DNA from: CAG-841 sp963614875
GTDB lineage: Bacteria; Bacillota; Clostridia; Oscillospirales; CAG-272
NCBI GenBank assembly: GCA_963614875.1
Contig: CAVEFC010000019.1
Coordinates: 1 to 27,538 of the forward strand
DNA: 27,538 nucleotides
Direction of reading: 5' to 3'
Below are positions 16,097 to 23,582 of the stretch, piece by piece. The position numbers and the translations under genes are program-made. Position 1 is the stretch's first letter. Each line of letters starts with the position of its first letter. The notes below the pieces were generated by a model. That model saw nothing but the letters and a program-made list of their open reading frames with translations. It had not been told where the DNA came from and made no database searches.

Positions 16097-16996
16097 TTAT
16101 TCTCCCGTTTCGACCTCGCCGTCGGACTGTTTTTTGGATTTCGGTGCCGCTATAACATTTACACTGTCGCGGTGATACTGTCTTACAACAAACTGCTGAT
16201 CCTTGTCGGAAAAGCGAACCTTTACTATGCCTGCAAGCGGTACGGTTTCACATACCGTCCCTCTGCCGTCGGGAGTATCGACTATCGAATCCACCTTGGG
16301 AGTCTTTTTTATTTCTTCTTCATATACTTCGTGTTCGTAGCGCAGACAGCACATAAGACGTCCGCACGCGCCGGATATTTTCTGAGAATTGAGCGAAAGA
16401 TTCTGTTCCTTTGCCATTTTTATGGACACCTGACCGAAGTCGTCAAGGAATTTGCAGCAGCAATAAGGAAGTCCGCAGACGCCGAGTCCGCCTATCATTT
16501 TCGTTTCGTCTCTTATGCCTATCTGTCTTAACTCTATTCTGGTTTTGAATACCGAAGCGAGATCCTTTACAAGCTCGCGGAAGTCTACTCTGCCGTCGGC
16601 GGTGAAATAAAACAAAAGCTTTGAATTATCGAAAGTATATTCCGCTTCGACAAGCTTCATTTCAAGCTCATGCTCTGCGATTTTCTGAAGACAAATCGTA
16701 AAAGCTTCTTTTTCCTTCCGCTTGTTTTCCTCGTTTTTTTCATCGTCTTCCTTTGTTGCGCGTCTGATTACGGGACGCAAAGGAAGCACAACCTCGCTTT
16801 CGGAAACAATCTTGTTTGCCACGGCAACTCCGCCGTATTCAATACCTCTTGCGGTTTCGACTATAAGATTTTCGCCGACGGTCGCGGTTATGCCGCGCGG
16901 ATCGAAATAATATATTTTTCCTCCGTCCTTGAAACGAATACCTATTACCTCGTATTCGGTTTTCTTTTCGGACTCTTCTGTGATTACGGTGTCCAT
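16097..16996 (-). CDS. ricT: PSP1-domain protein RicT (YaaT)
   Basis: RicT belongs to the Ric complex (RicA-RicF-RicT) that in Bacillus carries Fe-S clusters and assists RNase Y maturation of mRNAs, and influences Spo0A phosphorylation. The 299-residue protein carries the PSP1 domain with conserved cysteines in VCGLPYCCCKFL (near 173-184) and SGACGRLMCCLRYEHEVYEE (near 207-226). YYFDPRG and the GRGTVCETVPLAG region are also family features. A charged linker (KEDDEKNEENKRKEKE) lies near residue 85. It follows holB by 14 bp, as in the classic darA-ricT-holB neighbourhood, with the order here darA-holB-ricT. Confidence 0.92.
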   Translation of the reverse strand: MDTVITEESEKKTEYEVIGIRFKDGGKIYYFDPRGITATVGENLIVETARGIEYGGVAVANKIVSESEVVLPLRPVIRRATKEDDEKNEENKRKEKEAFTICLQKIAEHELEMKLVEAEYTFDNSKLLFYFTADGRVDFRELVKDLASVFKTRIELRQIGIRDETKMIGGLGVCGLPYCCCKFLDDFGQVSIKMAKEQNLSLNSQKISGACGRLMCCLRYEHEVYEEEIKKTPKVDSIVDTPDGRGTVCETVPLAGIVKVRFSDKDQQFVVRQYHRDSVNVIAAPKSKKQSDGEVETGE

Positions 16997-17010
16997 TTTT
17001 TATCCTTTCC

Positions 17011-18012
17011 TCACGCTGCGCGCCACAAAAGCACGGAAAGCGCCGAAGCGGCAAGCGTTATATTGAAATTATAGTTGCTGTCGTATGCAAGCGCGGTTAT
17101 CGCCTCGACAGACTTTTTAAGCGTTTCCAGCGGAAGCGCAAGAACATATTTTTCGGCTTCGTCTTCGCTCAGAAAATCGCCCTTGACCTTTCCCGTAAGC
17201 TTTGACGAAAGTATATCTCTGTACGCAAGGGCAAGCATTGGAAAAAGCCTGTCCGCTTCTTCTCTTCCGGGCATAGCCTTGGATACGGTGTTCAACATAT
17301 CGTATTCCGATACGCCGCGGTTTTTCTTTGACTGTGCGTCGATTATCGCCTTTGCCGAAAGAAACGTGGCGTATTCCTTTTCTCCGTCCGAAAGCAGTTT
17401 TTCGGCTTTTCCGGGCGCTCCGCCCGAAAGTCTTACCGCGAAATCAAGCTTTTTTTCATCGTACAGAAATTCTGGAACGGATTTTTCGCGCAGATATTCA
17501 AGGATTTCATCCCTTGATAAAAGCGGCATTACTATCCGTTGCACTCTTGATTTTACGGTGGTCAGAATATTTGCCGAGGACTCGCACAAAAGCAGAATAT
17601 AAACTCTTGCGGGCGGCTCTTCGATAACCTTGAGAAGAGAGTTCTGCGCCTGAACCGAAAGTTTTTCCGCACCGTCAAAAACATACATTTTGAAATCAAG
17701 CTCGGCGGGAGTAAGGGGCGTGTCGTCTATCATTGCTCTTACGGCGTCCACGCTTATGTTTTTCTGACCTTCCTCGCGCGAAATAAATTTTATATCGGGA
17801 CAGTGCCCCTCGCTTATTCTGTGACAGATGCTACATTCGTCGCAATTTCCGGCGCAGGCAAGCGATGCCGCAATATATTTTGCAAGCGATTTTTTTCCGG
17901 ATCCGAAAGATCCTTCGATAAGATATGCGTGAGAAAGCGTTCCGCCGGATATCCATCCGGAAAAGCGCTGTTTTATTTCATCACAACCGAAAAGAAAATT
18001 GTCCTTATTCAT
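17011..18012 (-). CDS. holB: DNA polymerase III delta-prime subunit
   Basis: The 333-residue AAA+ clamp-loader subunit starts with HAYLIEGSFGSGKKSLA (P-loop region near 26-42), then the four-cysteine zinc module CAGNCDECSIC at about 53-63, KMYVFDGAEKLSVQAQNSLLKVIEEPP and the SRx motif LTTVKSRVQ, where the usual SRC/SRA is SRV. The C-terminal collar domain follows. It helps load the beta clamp on DNA in the replisome. Its ATG overlaps the darA stop by one base (TGATG), so translation is coupled to the c-di-AMP receptor. Confidence 0.94.
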   Translation of the reverse strand: MNKDNFLFGCDEIKQRFSGWISGGTLSHAYLIEGSFGSGKKSLAKYIAASLACAGNCDECSICHRISEGHCPDIKFISREEGQKNISVDAVRAMIDDTPLTPAELDFKMYVFDGAEKLSVQAQNSLLKVIEEPPARVYILLLCESSANILTTVKSRVQRIVMPLLSRDEILEYLREKSVPEFLYDEKKLDFAVRLSGGAPGKAEKLLSDGEKEYATFLSAKAIIDAQSKKNRGVSEYDMLNTVSKAMPGREEADRLFPMLALAYRDILSSKLTGKVKGDFLSEDEAEKYVLALPLETLKKSVEAITALAYDSNYNFNITLAASALSVLLWRAA

Positions 18013-18335
18013 CAGAAGCGGAGATATTTTTCAACATCAACAATGAAAACGGTTGCGCCGCCGACCGAAACGTGCGCCTGTGAAGTGCCGAAAATGCTTA
18101 CATTTCCGGGAACGGATATCGGAACGTTCATTTCGCGCTTTTTACTGTGCGTTTTGATTATTTCGAGCGCGCGGTCAACGTCTTTTTCCTCAACGCCCAG
18201 AATAAACGTTGAGTTACCGTTCATAAGAAATCCGCCCGTTGAGGATATTTTCGTAATATGAAATCCATCGGATGTAAGGCTCGTGTTTACAAAATGAGCG
18301 TCGTCGTTATTTACTATGGCAAGCAAAAGTTTCAT
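18012..18335 (-). CDS. darA: Cyclic di-AMP receptor DarA (PstA / YaaQ)
   Basis: This 107-residue PII-like trimeric protein binds c-di-AMP. The start MKLLLAIVNN, the loop FHITKISSTGGFLMNGNSTF and the glycine-rich C-terminal GGATVFIVDVEKYLRF match the family over its full length. The start was set at the ATG 18335, giving the canonical MKL N-terminus 8 bases after GGGG; a GTG at 18344 and an ATG at 18338 are in frame but overlap or crowd the ribosome binding site. It is first in the darA-holB-ricT run from a consensus promoter. The c-di-AMP synthase CdaA is encoded 5 kb away in this same window. Confidence 0.94.
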   Translation of the reverse strand: MKLLLAIVNNDDAHFVNTSLTSDGFHITKISSTGGFLMNGNSTFILGVEEKDVDRALEIIKTHSKKREMNVPISVPGNVSIFGTSQAHVSVGGATVFIVDVEKYLRF

Positions 18336-18365
18336 CATTGTCACCCCGTTTGATTATTTTTTATT

Positions 18366-18394
18366 ATTATATCAAATTTTATAAATGCTGTCAA
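18366..18394 (-). promoter_or_regulatory. Consensus promoter of darA-holB-ricT
   Basis: On the minus strand TTGACA (18394-18389), 17 bases and TATAAT (18371-18366) match the sigma-A consensus perfectly, about 30 bp upstream of the darA start. Constitutive, strong expression is expected. Confidence 0.88.
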
Positions 18395-18401
18395 TCACAT
18401 T

Positions 18402-18438
18402 AAAATAAAAAACGGCGGGATTTATCACGTCCTGCCGT
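18402..18438 (-). terminator. Terminator of typA-tcdA
   Basis: On the minus strand ACGGCAGGA and TCCCGCCGT pair with one mismatch around a 9-base loop, followed by TTTTTTATTTT. The 5' arm overlaps the last codons of tcdA, whose stop (TGA) is at 18427-18425. Confidence 0.85.
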
Positions 18439-19120
18439 CATTTATTATCATATTTACAATTTCGGAAGCCATCAGAAGTCCTGCCGAATTCGGCACAAAA
18501 GGAGACGACGCCGGAGTCCGCTGTCCGTCGCCCTTCGGCTCTTCTTTGGAATACACCACTTTAAGATGCTTTATGCCCCTTGCCCGAAGCTCTCGCCGCA
18601 TAACTCTTGCCAGAGGACACCCCTCGGTTTTGAATATATCGGTTATTTCAAGCATATCGGGATGAAGCTTGTTCCCTGTTCCCATTGCGCTTATTACGGG
18701 GATTTTTGCCACCTGCGCCCTTGATATTATTTCGAGCTTTGCTGTGACCGTATCTATACAGTCGGCAATTGCGTCAAACCTCGAAAAGTCGATGTCATCG
18801 GCATTTTCGGGAAGATAAAACACCGTTCTGACTTCAACCGTCATATCGGGATTGATATCCTTCATACGCTGAGCCATAACCTCGGCTTTCTTTTTTCCGA
18901 TTGTCGAATGAAGCGCCGCTATCTGACGGTTTATATTTGACTCGCAGACTTCGTCGGGATCAACAAGGCACATTCTGCCTACGCCGGCTCTGGCAAGAGA
19001 TTCCGCTACACACGAGCCGACTCCGCCGACGCCGAAAAGCAAAACGGAGGAGCGCGACAGCTTTTCCGTCGCGCTTTCTCCGTACAATCTTGCCGTTCGT
19101 GAAAACTGTTCCTTTATCAT
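18425..19120 (-). CDS. tcdA: tRNA threonylcarbamoyladenosine dehydratase TcdA (ThiF/E1-like)
   Basis: TcdA uses ATP to cyclise t6A37 of ANN-decoding tRNAs to ct6A. The 231-residue protein has RTARLYG at the N-terminus, the ATP-binding GVGGVGSCVAESLAR near 30-44, DPDEVCESNINRQIAAL and DCIDTVTAK, and the late KVVYSKEEP, all of which are typical of TcdA/CsdL rather than ThiF or MoeB. The N-terminal ATG overlaps the typA stop by 4 bp, so the two translation-related genes are coupled. Confidence 0.93.
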   Translation of the reverse strand: MIKEQFSRTARLYGESATEKLSRSSVLLFGVGGVGSCVAESLARAGVGRMCLVDPDEVCESNINRQIAALHSTIGKKKAEVMAQRMKDINPDMTVEVRTVFYLPENADDIDFSRFDAIADCIDTVTAKLEIISRAQVAKIPVISAMGTGNKLHPDMLEITDIFKTEGCPLARVMRRELRARGIKHLKVVYSKEEPKGDGQRTPASSPFVPNSAGLLMASEIVNMIINDGRT

Positions 19121-20961
19121 TGCTTTTGCAGGTTTTCTTTCTTTGTTCTGCCTATCATCTTGTAGCGCAGATCCGTGGAAAGAATCGTTTTTCTTATTCT
19201 TATGCTCTTGGGCGTTACTTCTATAAGCTCGTCGTCTGCAATGAATTCGATAGCCTCTTCAAGCGAAAAAATCTTCGGCGGAACAAGACGAAGCGCTTCG
19301 TCCGCGCCTGTCGAACGGATTGCGGTAAGATGCTTTTCCTTGCATACGTTGACGGCTATTTCGCCCATCTTGGGATTTTCGCCCACGACCATTCCTTCAT
19401 ATACCTTGCACTGCGCACCGATAAACATCGTGCCTCTATCCTGAGCGTTGAACACGCCGTAAGAGGTCGATTCGCCCGTTTCGGAAGCCACAAGAGAGCC
19501 TGTAAATCTGCGGACTATATCGCCCTTGTATTCGCCGTAAGAGTCGAATACGGAGCTTATAATGCCTTCGCCTCGCGTATCGGTAAGAAATTCGCTTCTG
19601 TATCCGAAAAGGCAACGTGTTGGTATAAGATATTCAAGGCGCATACGCGAGCCGTGAGGAGTCATATTTACAAGGTCGCCCTTGCGCGCGCCGAGCTTTT
19701 CCATAACGGTGCCGCAATAATCCTGCGGAACGTCTATTTCAACGCGCTCAATAGGCTCGCAGAGCTTGCCGTCTATTTCTTTGTAAAGAACTCTGGGCGT
19801 GCTTATTCCAAGCTCGAAGCCTTCGCGGCGCATTGTTTCTATAAGGATCGAAAGATGCATTTCGCCTCTGCCGGCAACCTTGAAGCAGTCGGTAGTTTCG
19901 CCGTCCGAAACACGAAGGGATACGTCCTTGAGCAGCTCTTTGTAAAGTCTTTCTCTTATCTGACGCGACGTTACATACTTGCCTTCTCTGCCCGCAAACG
20001 GACTGTCGTTTACCATAAACGTCATTTCCATTGTGGGCTCGGAAACCTTTACGAATTCAAGCGGCTCAACGCAGTCAACGGACGTTATCGTATCGCCTAT
20101 GGATATATCGTCCGCGCCCGAAAACGTAACTATATCGCCCATCATAGCTTCCGTAACCGGAACTCTCTTGAGTCCGTCAAACTGGTTAAGACTTACGATT
20201 TTTGTCTTTTTTGGAGCAACGTCGGGAGAGTGGAAGTTTGATATCATAACCTCCTGATTTACTTTTATCGTTCCGCGTTCGATTCTGCCTATGCCTATTC
20301 TGCCGACATAGTCGTTGTAGTCGATAGAAGAAACAAGCATCTGAAGCGGAGCTTTTTCGTCGCCCTCCGGAGCGGGAATATATTTCAGTATCGTATCGAA
20401 AAGCGGCTGAAGATCCGTTCCCTTTTCATAAGGAGAATACGAAGCCGTTCCGGCTCTTCCCGAACACCAGAGCATAGGAGAATCAAACTGCTCGTCCGAT
20501 GCGTCAAGCTCAAGAAGAAGCTCAAGTATTTCGTCGCCGACCTCGTCAAGACGCGCGTCTGGACGGTCTATTTTGTTTACGACAACTATAACGGGATGAT
20601 GAAGCGCAAGCGCCTTCTGAAGTACGAATCTTGTCTGCGGCATAGGACCCTCCGCCGCATCGACAAGCAGAATAACTCCGTTTACCATTTTGAGAATACG
20701 CTCGACCTCGCCTCCGAAATCGGCGTGTCCGGGAGTATCTACAACGTTTATTTTCACGCCCTTGTAATGTACGGCTGTGTTCTTTGCAAGTATTGTTATT
20801 CCGCGCTCGCGTTCAAGAGCGTTTGAATCCATTACTCTTTCTTCCGTAGCCTGATTTTCACGGTAAACGCCGCCTTGTTTGAGCATTTCGTCAACGAGCG
20901 TCGTCTTGCCGTGGTCGACGTGTGCTATAATCGCAACGTTTCTTAAATCTTCTCTTTTCAC
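19117..20961 (-). CDS. typA: Ribosome-associated GTPase TypA/BipA (GTG start)
   Basis: TypA is a translational GTPase that acts on the ribosome, notably in stress and low-temperature subunit assembly. With a start at GTG 20961 the protein begins MKREDLRNVAIIAHVDHGKTTL, the family norm, 8 bases after AAGGAG. A longer reading from a TTG at 20997 is in frame but overlaps the ribosome binding site. G motifs are AHVDHGKT (13-20), DTPGHADFGGEVER and NKIDRP. The 614 residues cover the GTPase, EF-G-like domains and the TypA C-terminal domain. Confidence 0.97.
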   Translation of the reverse strand: MKREDLRNVAIIAHVDHGKTTLVDEMLKQGGVYRENQATEERVMDSNALERERGITILAKNTAVHYKGVKINVVDTPGHADFGGEVERILKMVNGVILLVDAAEGPMPQTRFVLQKALALHHPVIVVVNKIDRPDARLDEVGDEILELLLELDASDEQFDSPMLWCSGRAGTASYSPYEKGTDLQPLFDTILKYIPAPEGDEKAPLQMLVSSIDYNDYVGRIGIGRIERGTIKVNQEVMISNFHSPDVAPKKTKIVSLNQFDGLKRVPVTEAMMGDIVTFSGADDISIGDTITSVDCVEPLEFVKVSEPTMEMTFMVNDSPFAGREGKYVTSRQIRERLYKELLKDVSLRVSDGETTDCFKVAGRGEMHLSILIETMRREGFELGISTPRVLYKEIDGKLCEPIERVEIDVPQDYCGTVMEKLGARKGDLVNMTPHGSRMRLEYLIPTRCLFGYRSEFLTDTRGEGIISSVFDSYGEYKGDIVRRFTGSLVASETGESTSYGVFNAQDRGTMFIGAQCKVYEGMVVGENPKMGEIAVNVCKEKHLTAIRSTGADEALRLVPPKIFSLEEAIEFIADDELIEVTPKSIRIRKTILSTDLRYKMIGRTKKENLQKQ

Positions 20962-21025
20962 TTTATAACTCTCCTTAAACCGATATTGATTCAACAATAA
21001 ACCATTAAATTACAAACAACAAGAA

Positions 21026-21054
21026 ATTATATCACGCTTGTTTGATAAAATCAA
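21026..21054 (-). promoter_or_regulatory. Promoter of typA-tcdA
   Basis: On the minus strand TTGATT (21054-21049), 17 bases and TATAAT (21031-21026) lie about 65 bp upstream of the GTG start. Confidence 0.7.
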
Positions 21055-21075
21055 TATTATTTTTATAACTTCTGC

Positions 21076-21114
21076 AAAAAAACAGCGAAATGCGATATGC
21101 ATTACGCTGTTTTT
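21076..21114. terminator. Terminator after the lipoprotein gene
   Basis: AAAAAACAGCG and CGCTGTTTTT enclose a second short stem TGC/GCA. A and T tracts flank the stem on both strands, so it can act in either direction; it follows the lipoprotein stop at 21164 by about 50 bp. Confidence 0.75.
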
Positions 21115-21163
21115 GCCGATTTTTCGGCTTATGAATCAAAAACGTTTCAATTCACGCTTGGCT

Positions 21164-21697
21164 TTATACGAATTTTACTTTTATCAGCATAAGATACATA
21201 GAGTATTCGTCCGAATAACGTCCCTCGCCGCTACGTCTTACCGTAAGGCGCACAATGCAGTCCTTTCCGCCGCACACAGCCTTTATGCTTCCGACGGAAG
21301 TCTCTCCCGAATATATCTTGTCGCCGTTTGTATCGAATACACCGACGGTATCGAAAACATCGACGTTTTCATCGGTTCTGACGGAAAAACCGTTTTTGAC
21401 GGTTATCTCCGGTATCATATCAATGTACGTTTTAACATCGAAGCCGAGTATTTTTCCCGTGCCGAAATATGTCATTTCATTGCCCGAGCCGTAGAGCTGA
21501 CCGCCGTAATAATATTTGTACGGAACAATTTCCTCTCCGTTATCGGATACGACGGTAAAGCTCATTTCGCCCATTTCGGAAAGCGTCTTTGACGTATTTC
21601 CCAAATCATCGGTATCGATGTTGTTTTTGCCGCCGCCGCACGAAAAAAGAGCCGCGCACACGGCAATAAGAATAAATATCGCAGGTATTTTTTTCAT
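21164..21697 (-). CDS. Small predicted lipoprotein of unknown function
   Basis: The ATG at 21697 follows a perfect AAAGGAGGTG site. The 177-residue product begins MKKIPAIFILIAVCAALFSC: a basic start, a hydrophobic core and a lipobox (LFSC) with Cys20, so it should be exported and lipid-anchored. The mature part contains a short Asn/Asp linker and then a beta-rich domain (FTVVSDNGEEIVPYKYYYGG, several VTVRRS-type strands). I recognise no family. It lies between guaB (98 bp upstream) and its own terminator. Two later cysteines (CGGKDC) could form a disulphide. Confidence 0.85.
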   Translation of the reverse strand: MKKIPAIFILIAVCAALFSCGGGKNNIDTDDLGNTSKTLSEMGEMSFTVVSDNGEEIVPYKYYYGGQLYGSGNEMTYFGTGKILGFDVKTYIDMIPEITVKNGFSVRTDENVDVFDTVGVFDTNGDKIYSGETSVGSIKAVCGGKDCIVRLTVRRSGEGRYSDEYSMYLMLIKVKFV

Positions 21698-21757
21698 ATC
21701 GTTCACCTCCTTTACAACCATTAGTCGAAAAAAGCGGCATTTTTTCTCACATAATAA

Positions 21758-21789
21758 GGGGCGTTTTTTTCAAATGCCCCGATTTTTTT
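21758..21789. terminator. Weak hairpin between guaB and the lipoprotein gene
   Basis: GGGGC (21758-21762) and GCCCC (21776-21780) form a 5-bp stem. The T7 tract lies on the plus-strand side (21783-21789), where no gene needs it, and only a weak TTATTAT follows on the guaB side. Partial readthrough from guaB into the lipoprotein gene is plausible. Confidence 0.35.
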
Positions 21790-21795
21790 ATGCAA

Positions 21796-23196
21796 TTATA
21801 TGTGAGCGCTGTAGTTGGGCGCTTCTTTTGTGATATTTATATCGTGCGGATGAGATTCCTTGAGTCCCGCGCCGGTTATGCGTATAAACTGTCCTCTCTG
21901 CTGAAGGTCGGGAATCGTCTTACAGCCGCAATATCCCATTCCCGAGCGAAGTCCGCCGAGCAGCTGATATATCGTATCGGCGAGCGGGCCCTTGTAAGGA
22001 ACACGTCCTTCCACGCCTTCCGGCACAAGCTTTTTCGTTCCGGTCTGGAAGTATCTGTCGCGCGAGCCCTTTTCCATAGCCGCGATAGAACCCATTCCGC
22101 GATAAACCTTAAAGCGTCTGCCCTGATAAATTTCGCTTTCGCCGGGGCTTTCCTCACAGCCTGCGAAAAGAGAGCCTATCATTATCGTATCCGCGCCTGC
22201 GGCTATCGACTTTACAAGATCGCCGCTGTATTTTATACCGCCGTCCGCAATCACGGGGATATCGTATTTTGCCGCAACGCAGGCTGCGTCATATATCGCG
22301 GTTACCTGCGGAACGCCTATTCCCGATACGATTCTCGTTGTGCATATCGAGCCGGGTCCGATACCGACCTTTATCGNNNNNNNNNNTTTCACTTTTTCCG
22401 TGGTTTTCGCAATGTTCATCGAATGGCCGTGCGCCGAGTCCAGAACAAGCACGTCCGCCCCCGCCGCAAGAAGTGCGCCCGCTCTGTCAAGCACGTCGGC
22501 AGTTACGCCGATAGCCGCGCCGCAAAGCAGTCTGCCGCGCTCATCCTTTGCGGAATTGGGATACTTTGTCGCTTTCTGAATGTCCTTTATCGTTATAAGT
22601 CCGCGAAGATAGCCGTTTTCGTCAACAAGCGGAAGCTTTTCTATCTTTCTTTTCGCAAGTATTTCCCTTGCCTGCTCGTGCGTTGTGCCAACGGGAGCCG
22701 TAACGAGATTGTCCTTGGTCATAACCTCGCCTATATCCATATCCATATCCGTAAGGAAACGCATATCGCGGTTAGTGATTATACCCACAAGCTTTCCCTC
22801 GCCGTTCACTATCGGAACGCCGGATACCTTGTAATTATGCATAAGCTGTTCGGCTTCGTAAACCTTGTTTTCCGGATGGAGAAAGAAAGGATTTGTAATT
22901 ACGCCGTTTTCGCTTCTTTTTACCTTTTCAACCTCCGACGCCTGCATTTCTATTGTCATATTCTTATGAATTACGCCTATTCCGCCCTCTCTCGCCATCG
23001 AAATCGCAAGCTCGGATTCCGTAACCGTGTCCATAGCGGCGGAAATAAGCGGAGCGTTGAGTCTTATCTTTCCGGTAAGTCTTGTTGAAAGCTCTATATC
23101 AGTCGGAAGCACCGAGCTTTCGGCAGGTATAAGAAGAACATCGTCAAAGGTAAGTCCTTCTTTTACGAACTTTTCGGCTGTGTTTTGATTTACCAT
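21796..23196 (-). CDS. guaB: IMP dehydrogenase, with an internal assembly gap
   Basis: GuaB oxidises IMP to XMP with NAD+, the committed step to GTP. Visible parts are the N-terminal barrel start (LTFDDVLLIPAESSV), the tandem CBS (Bateman) domains around 90-205 (including GIITNRDMRFL), DSAHGHS, the catalytic loop GPGSICTTR with its Cys, IADGGIKYSGD, the flap region KGSRDRYFQ and the C-terminal ESHPHDINITKEAPNY. Ten N at 22377-22386 interrupt the barrel between EKVK and IKVGIGPG. Compared with the usual ~487 residues about 29 are missing here, so the true gap is larger. The ATG follows GAGAGGT. Confidence 0.95.
   Translation of the reverse strand: MVNQNTAEKFVKEGLTFDDVLLIPAESSVLPTDIELSTRLTGKIRLNAPLISAAMDTVTESELAISMAREGGIGVIHKNMTIEMQASEVEKVKRSENGVITNPFFLHPENKVYEAEQLMHNYKVSGVPIVNGEGKLVGIITNRDMRFLTDMDMDIGEVMTKDNLVTAPVGTTHEQAREILAKRKIEKLPLVDENGYLRGLITIKDIQKATKYPNSAKDERGRLLCGAAIGVTADVLDRAGALLAAGADVLVLDSAHGHSMNIAKTTEKVKXXXXIKVGIGPGSICTTRIVSGIGVPQVTAIYDAACVAAKYDIPVIADGGIKYSGDLVKSIAAGADTIMIGSLFAGCEESPGESEIYQGRRFKVYRGMGSIAAMEKGSRDRYFQTGTKKLVPEGVEGRVPYKGPLADTIYQLLGGLRSGMGYCGCKTIPDLQQRGQFIRITGAGLKESHPHDINITKEAPNYSAHI
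22377..22386. other. Run of ten N (assembly gap)
   Basis: Ten undetermined bases lie inside guaB. Family alignment from memory suggests about 29 codons (roughly 85 bp) are hidden here, including the conserved AGNVAT segment, so the length ten is a placeholder. Confidence 0.95.
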
Positions 23197-23233
23197 TCGT
23201 TTTTACCTCTCGTTTTTTCAAATGATTTTTTCT

Positions 23234-23262
23234 ATTTTGCAACAATTTATTTTCCCTGTCAA
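23234..23262 (-). promoter_or_regulatory. Probable promoter of guaB
   Basis: On the minus strand TTGACA (23262-23257), 17 bases and CAAAAT (23239-23234) lie about 40 bp upstream of the start codon. The -35 box is perfect and the -10 box matches four of six. No purine riboswitch fold was apparent in the short leader. Confidence 0.55.
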
Positions 23263-23327
23263 CATAAAAATGAGTATGTTTTCTTGTTTTTTGAGAGAAA
23301 ATAAAAATAAAAAGGATTTTTATATAA

Positions 23328-23540
23328 ATGATTAAACGAAAAAGAATATATAAAGCTCCGTCCGCCGATAAATTCGCGGCGGAAGCTATGTTTTCAAACC
23401 CCGTCGCATCCGCAAACGAATGTACCGGTATGACGCCGACCGTCCCCTTGACAGAGGACGAAGCGACAAGCTATTGCGACCTTCTTGACGTTCCCGTCAC
23501 CTCGCGCGACGGCGGAGAAGCTCATAAGCGGGCAAAATAA
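23328..23540 (+). CDS. 70-residue orphan protein of unknown function
   Basis: The plus-strand gene starts with ATG after AAAAAGG (a rather distant 12 bases) and is closed by a strong terminator 5 bp after its stop, which argues for a real transcription unit. The protein has a very basic head (MIKRKRIYKAP), a middle SANECTGMTPTVPLTEDEA with one cysteine, a second Cys in SYCDLLDVPVTS, and a basic tail (EAHKRAK). There is no signal peptide or membrane helix. The ECTG-x-x-P-x-x-PLTEDEA pattern resembles short uncharacterised proteins of gut Clostridia that I recall only loosely; no function can be given. It stands alone between divergent guaB and convergent fucI. Confidence 0.7.
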   Translation: MIKRKRIYKAPSADKFAAEAMFSNPVASANECTGMTPTVPLTEDEATSYCDLLDVPVTSRDGGEAHKRAK

Positions 23541-23544
23541 AATT

Positions 23545-23577
23545 TCGGGAGCGGAATTTCCGCTCCCGATGTTTTTT
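23545..23577 (+). terminator. Strong terminator of the 70-residue gene (faces fucI)
   Basis: TCGGGAGCGGAA (23545-23556) and TTCCGCTCCCGA (23558-23569) are perfectly complementary, followed by TGTTTTTT. The minus-strand reading is followed by AAAATTTTATTTT and may also serve fucI, whose stop lies at 23583. Confidence 0.9.
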
Positions 23578-23582
23578 CTTAT

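Noticed and set aside
22377..22386. In-frame deletion in guaB
   Set aside because: The bases are N; the shortage is best explained by an assembly placeholder.
23197..23327. Purine riboswitch ahead of guaB
   Set aside because: The leader from the promoter to the ATG is only about 30-40 bases, too short for the aptamer, and no conserved loops are visible.
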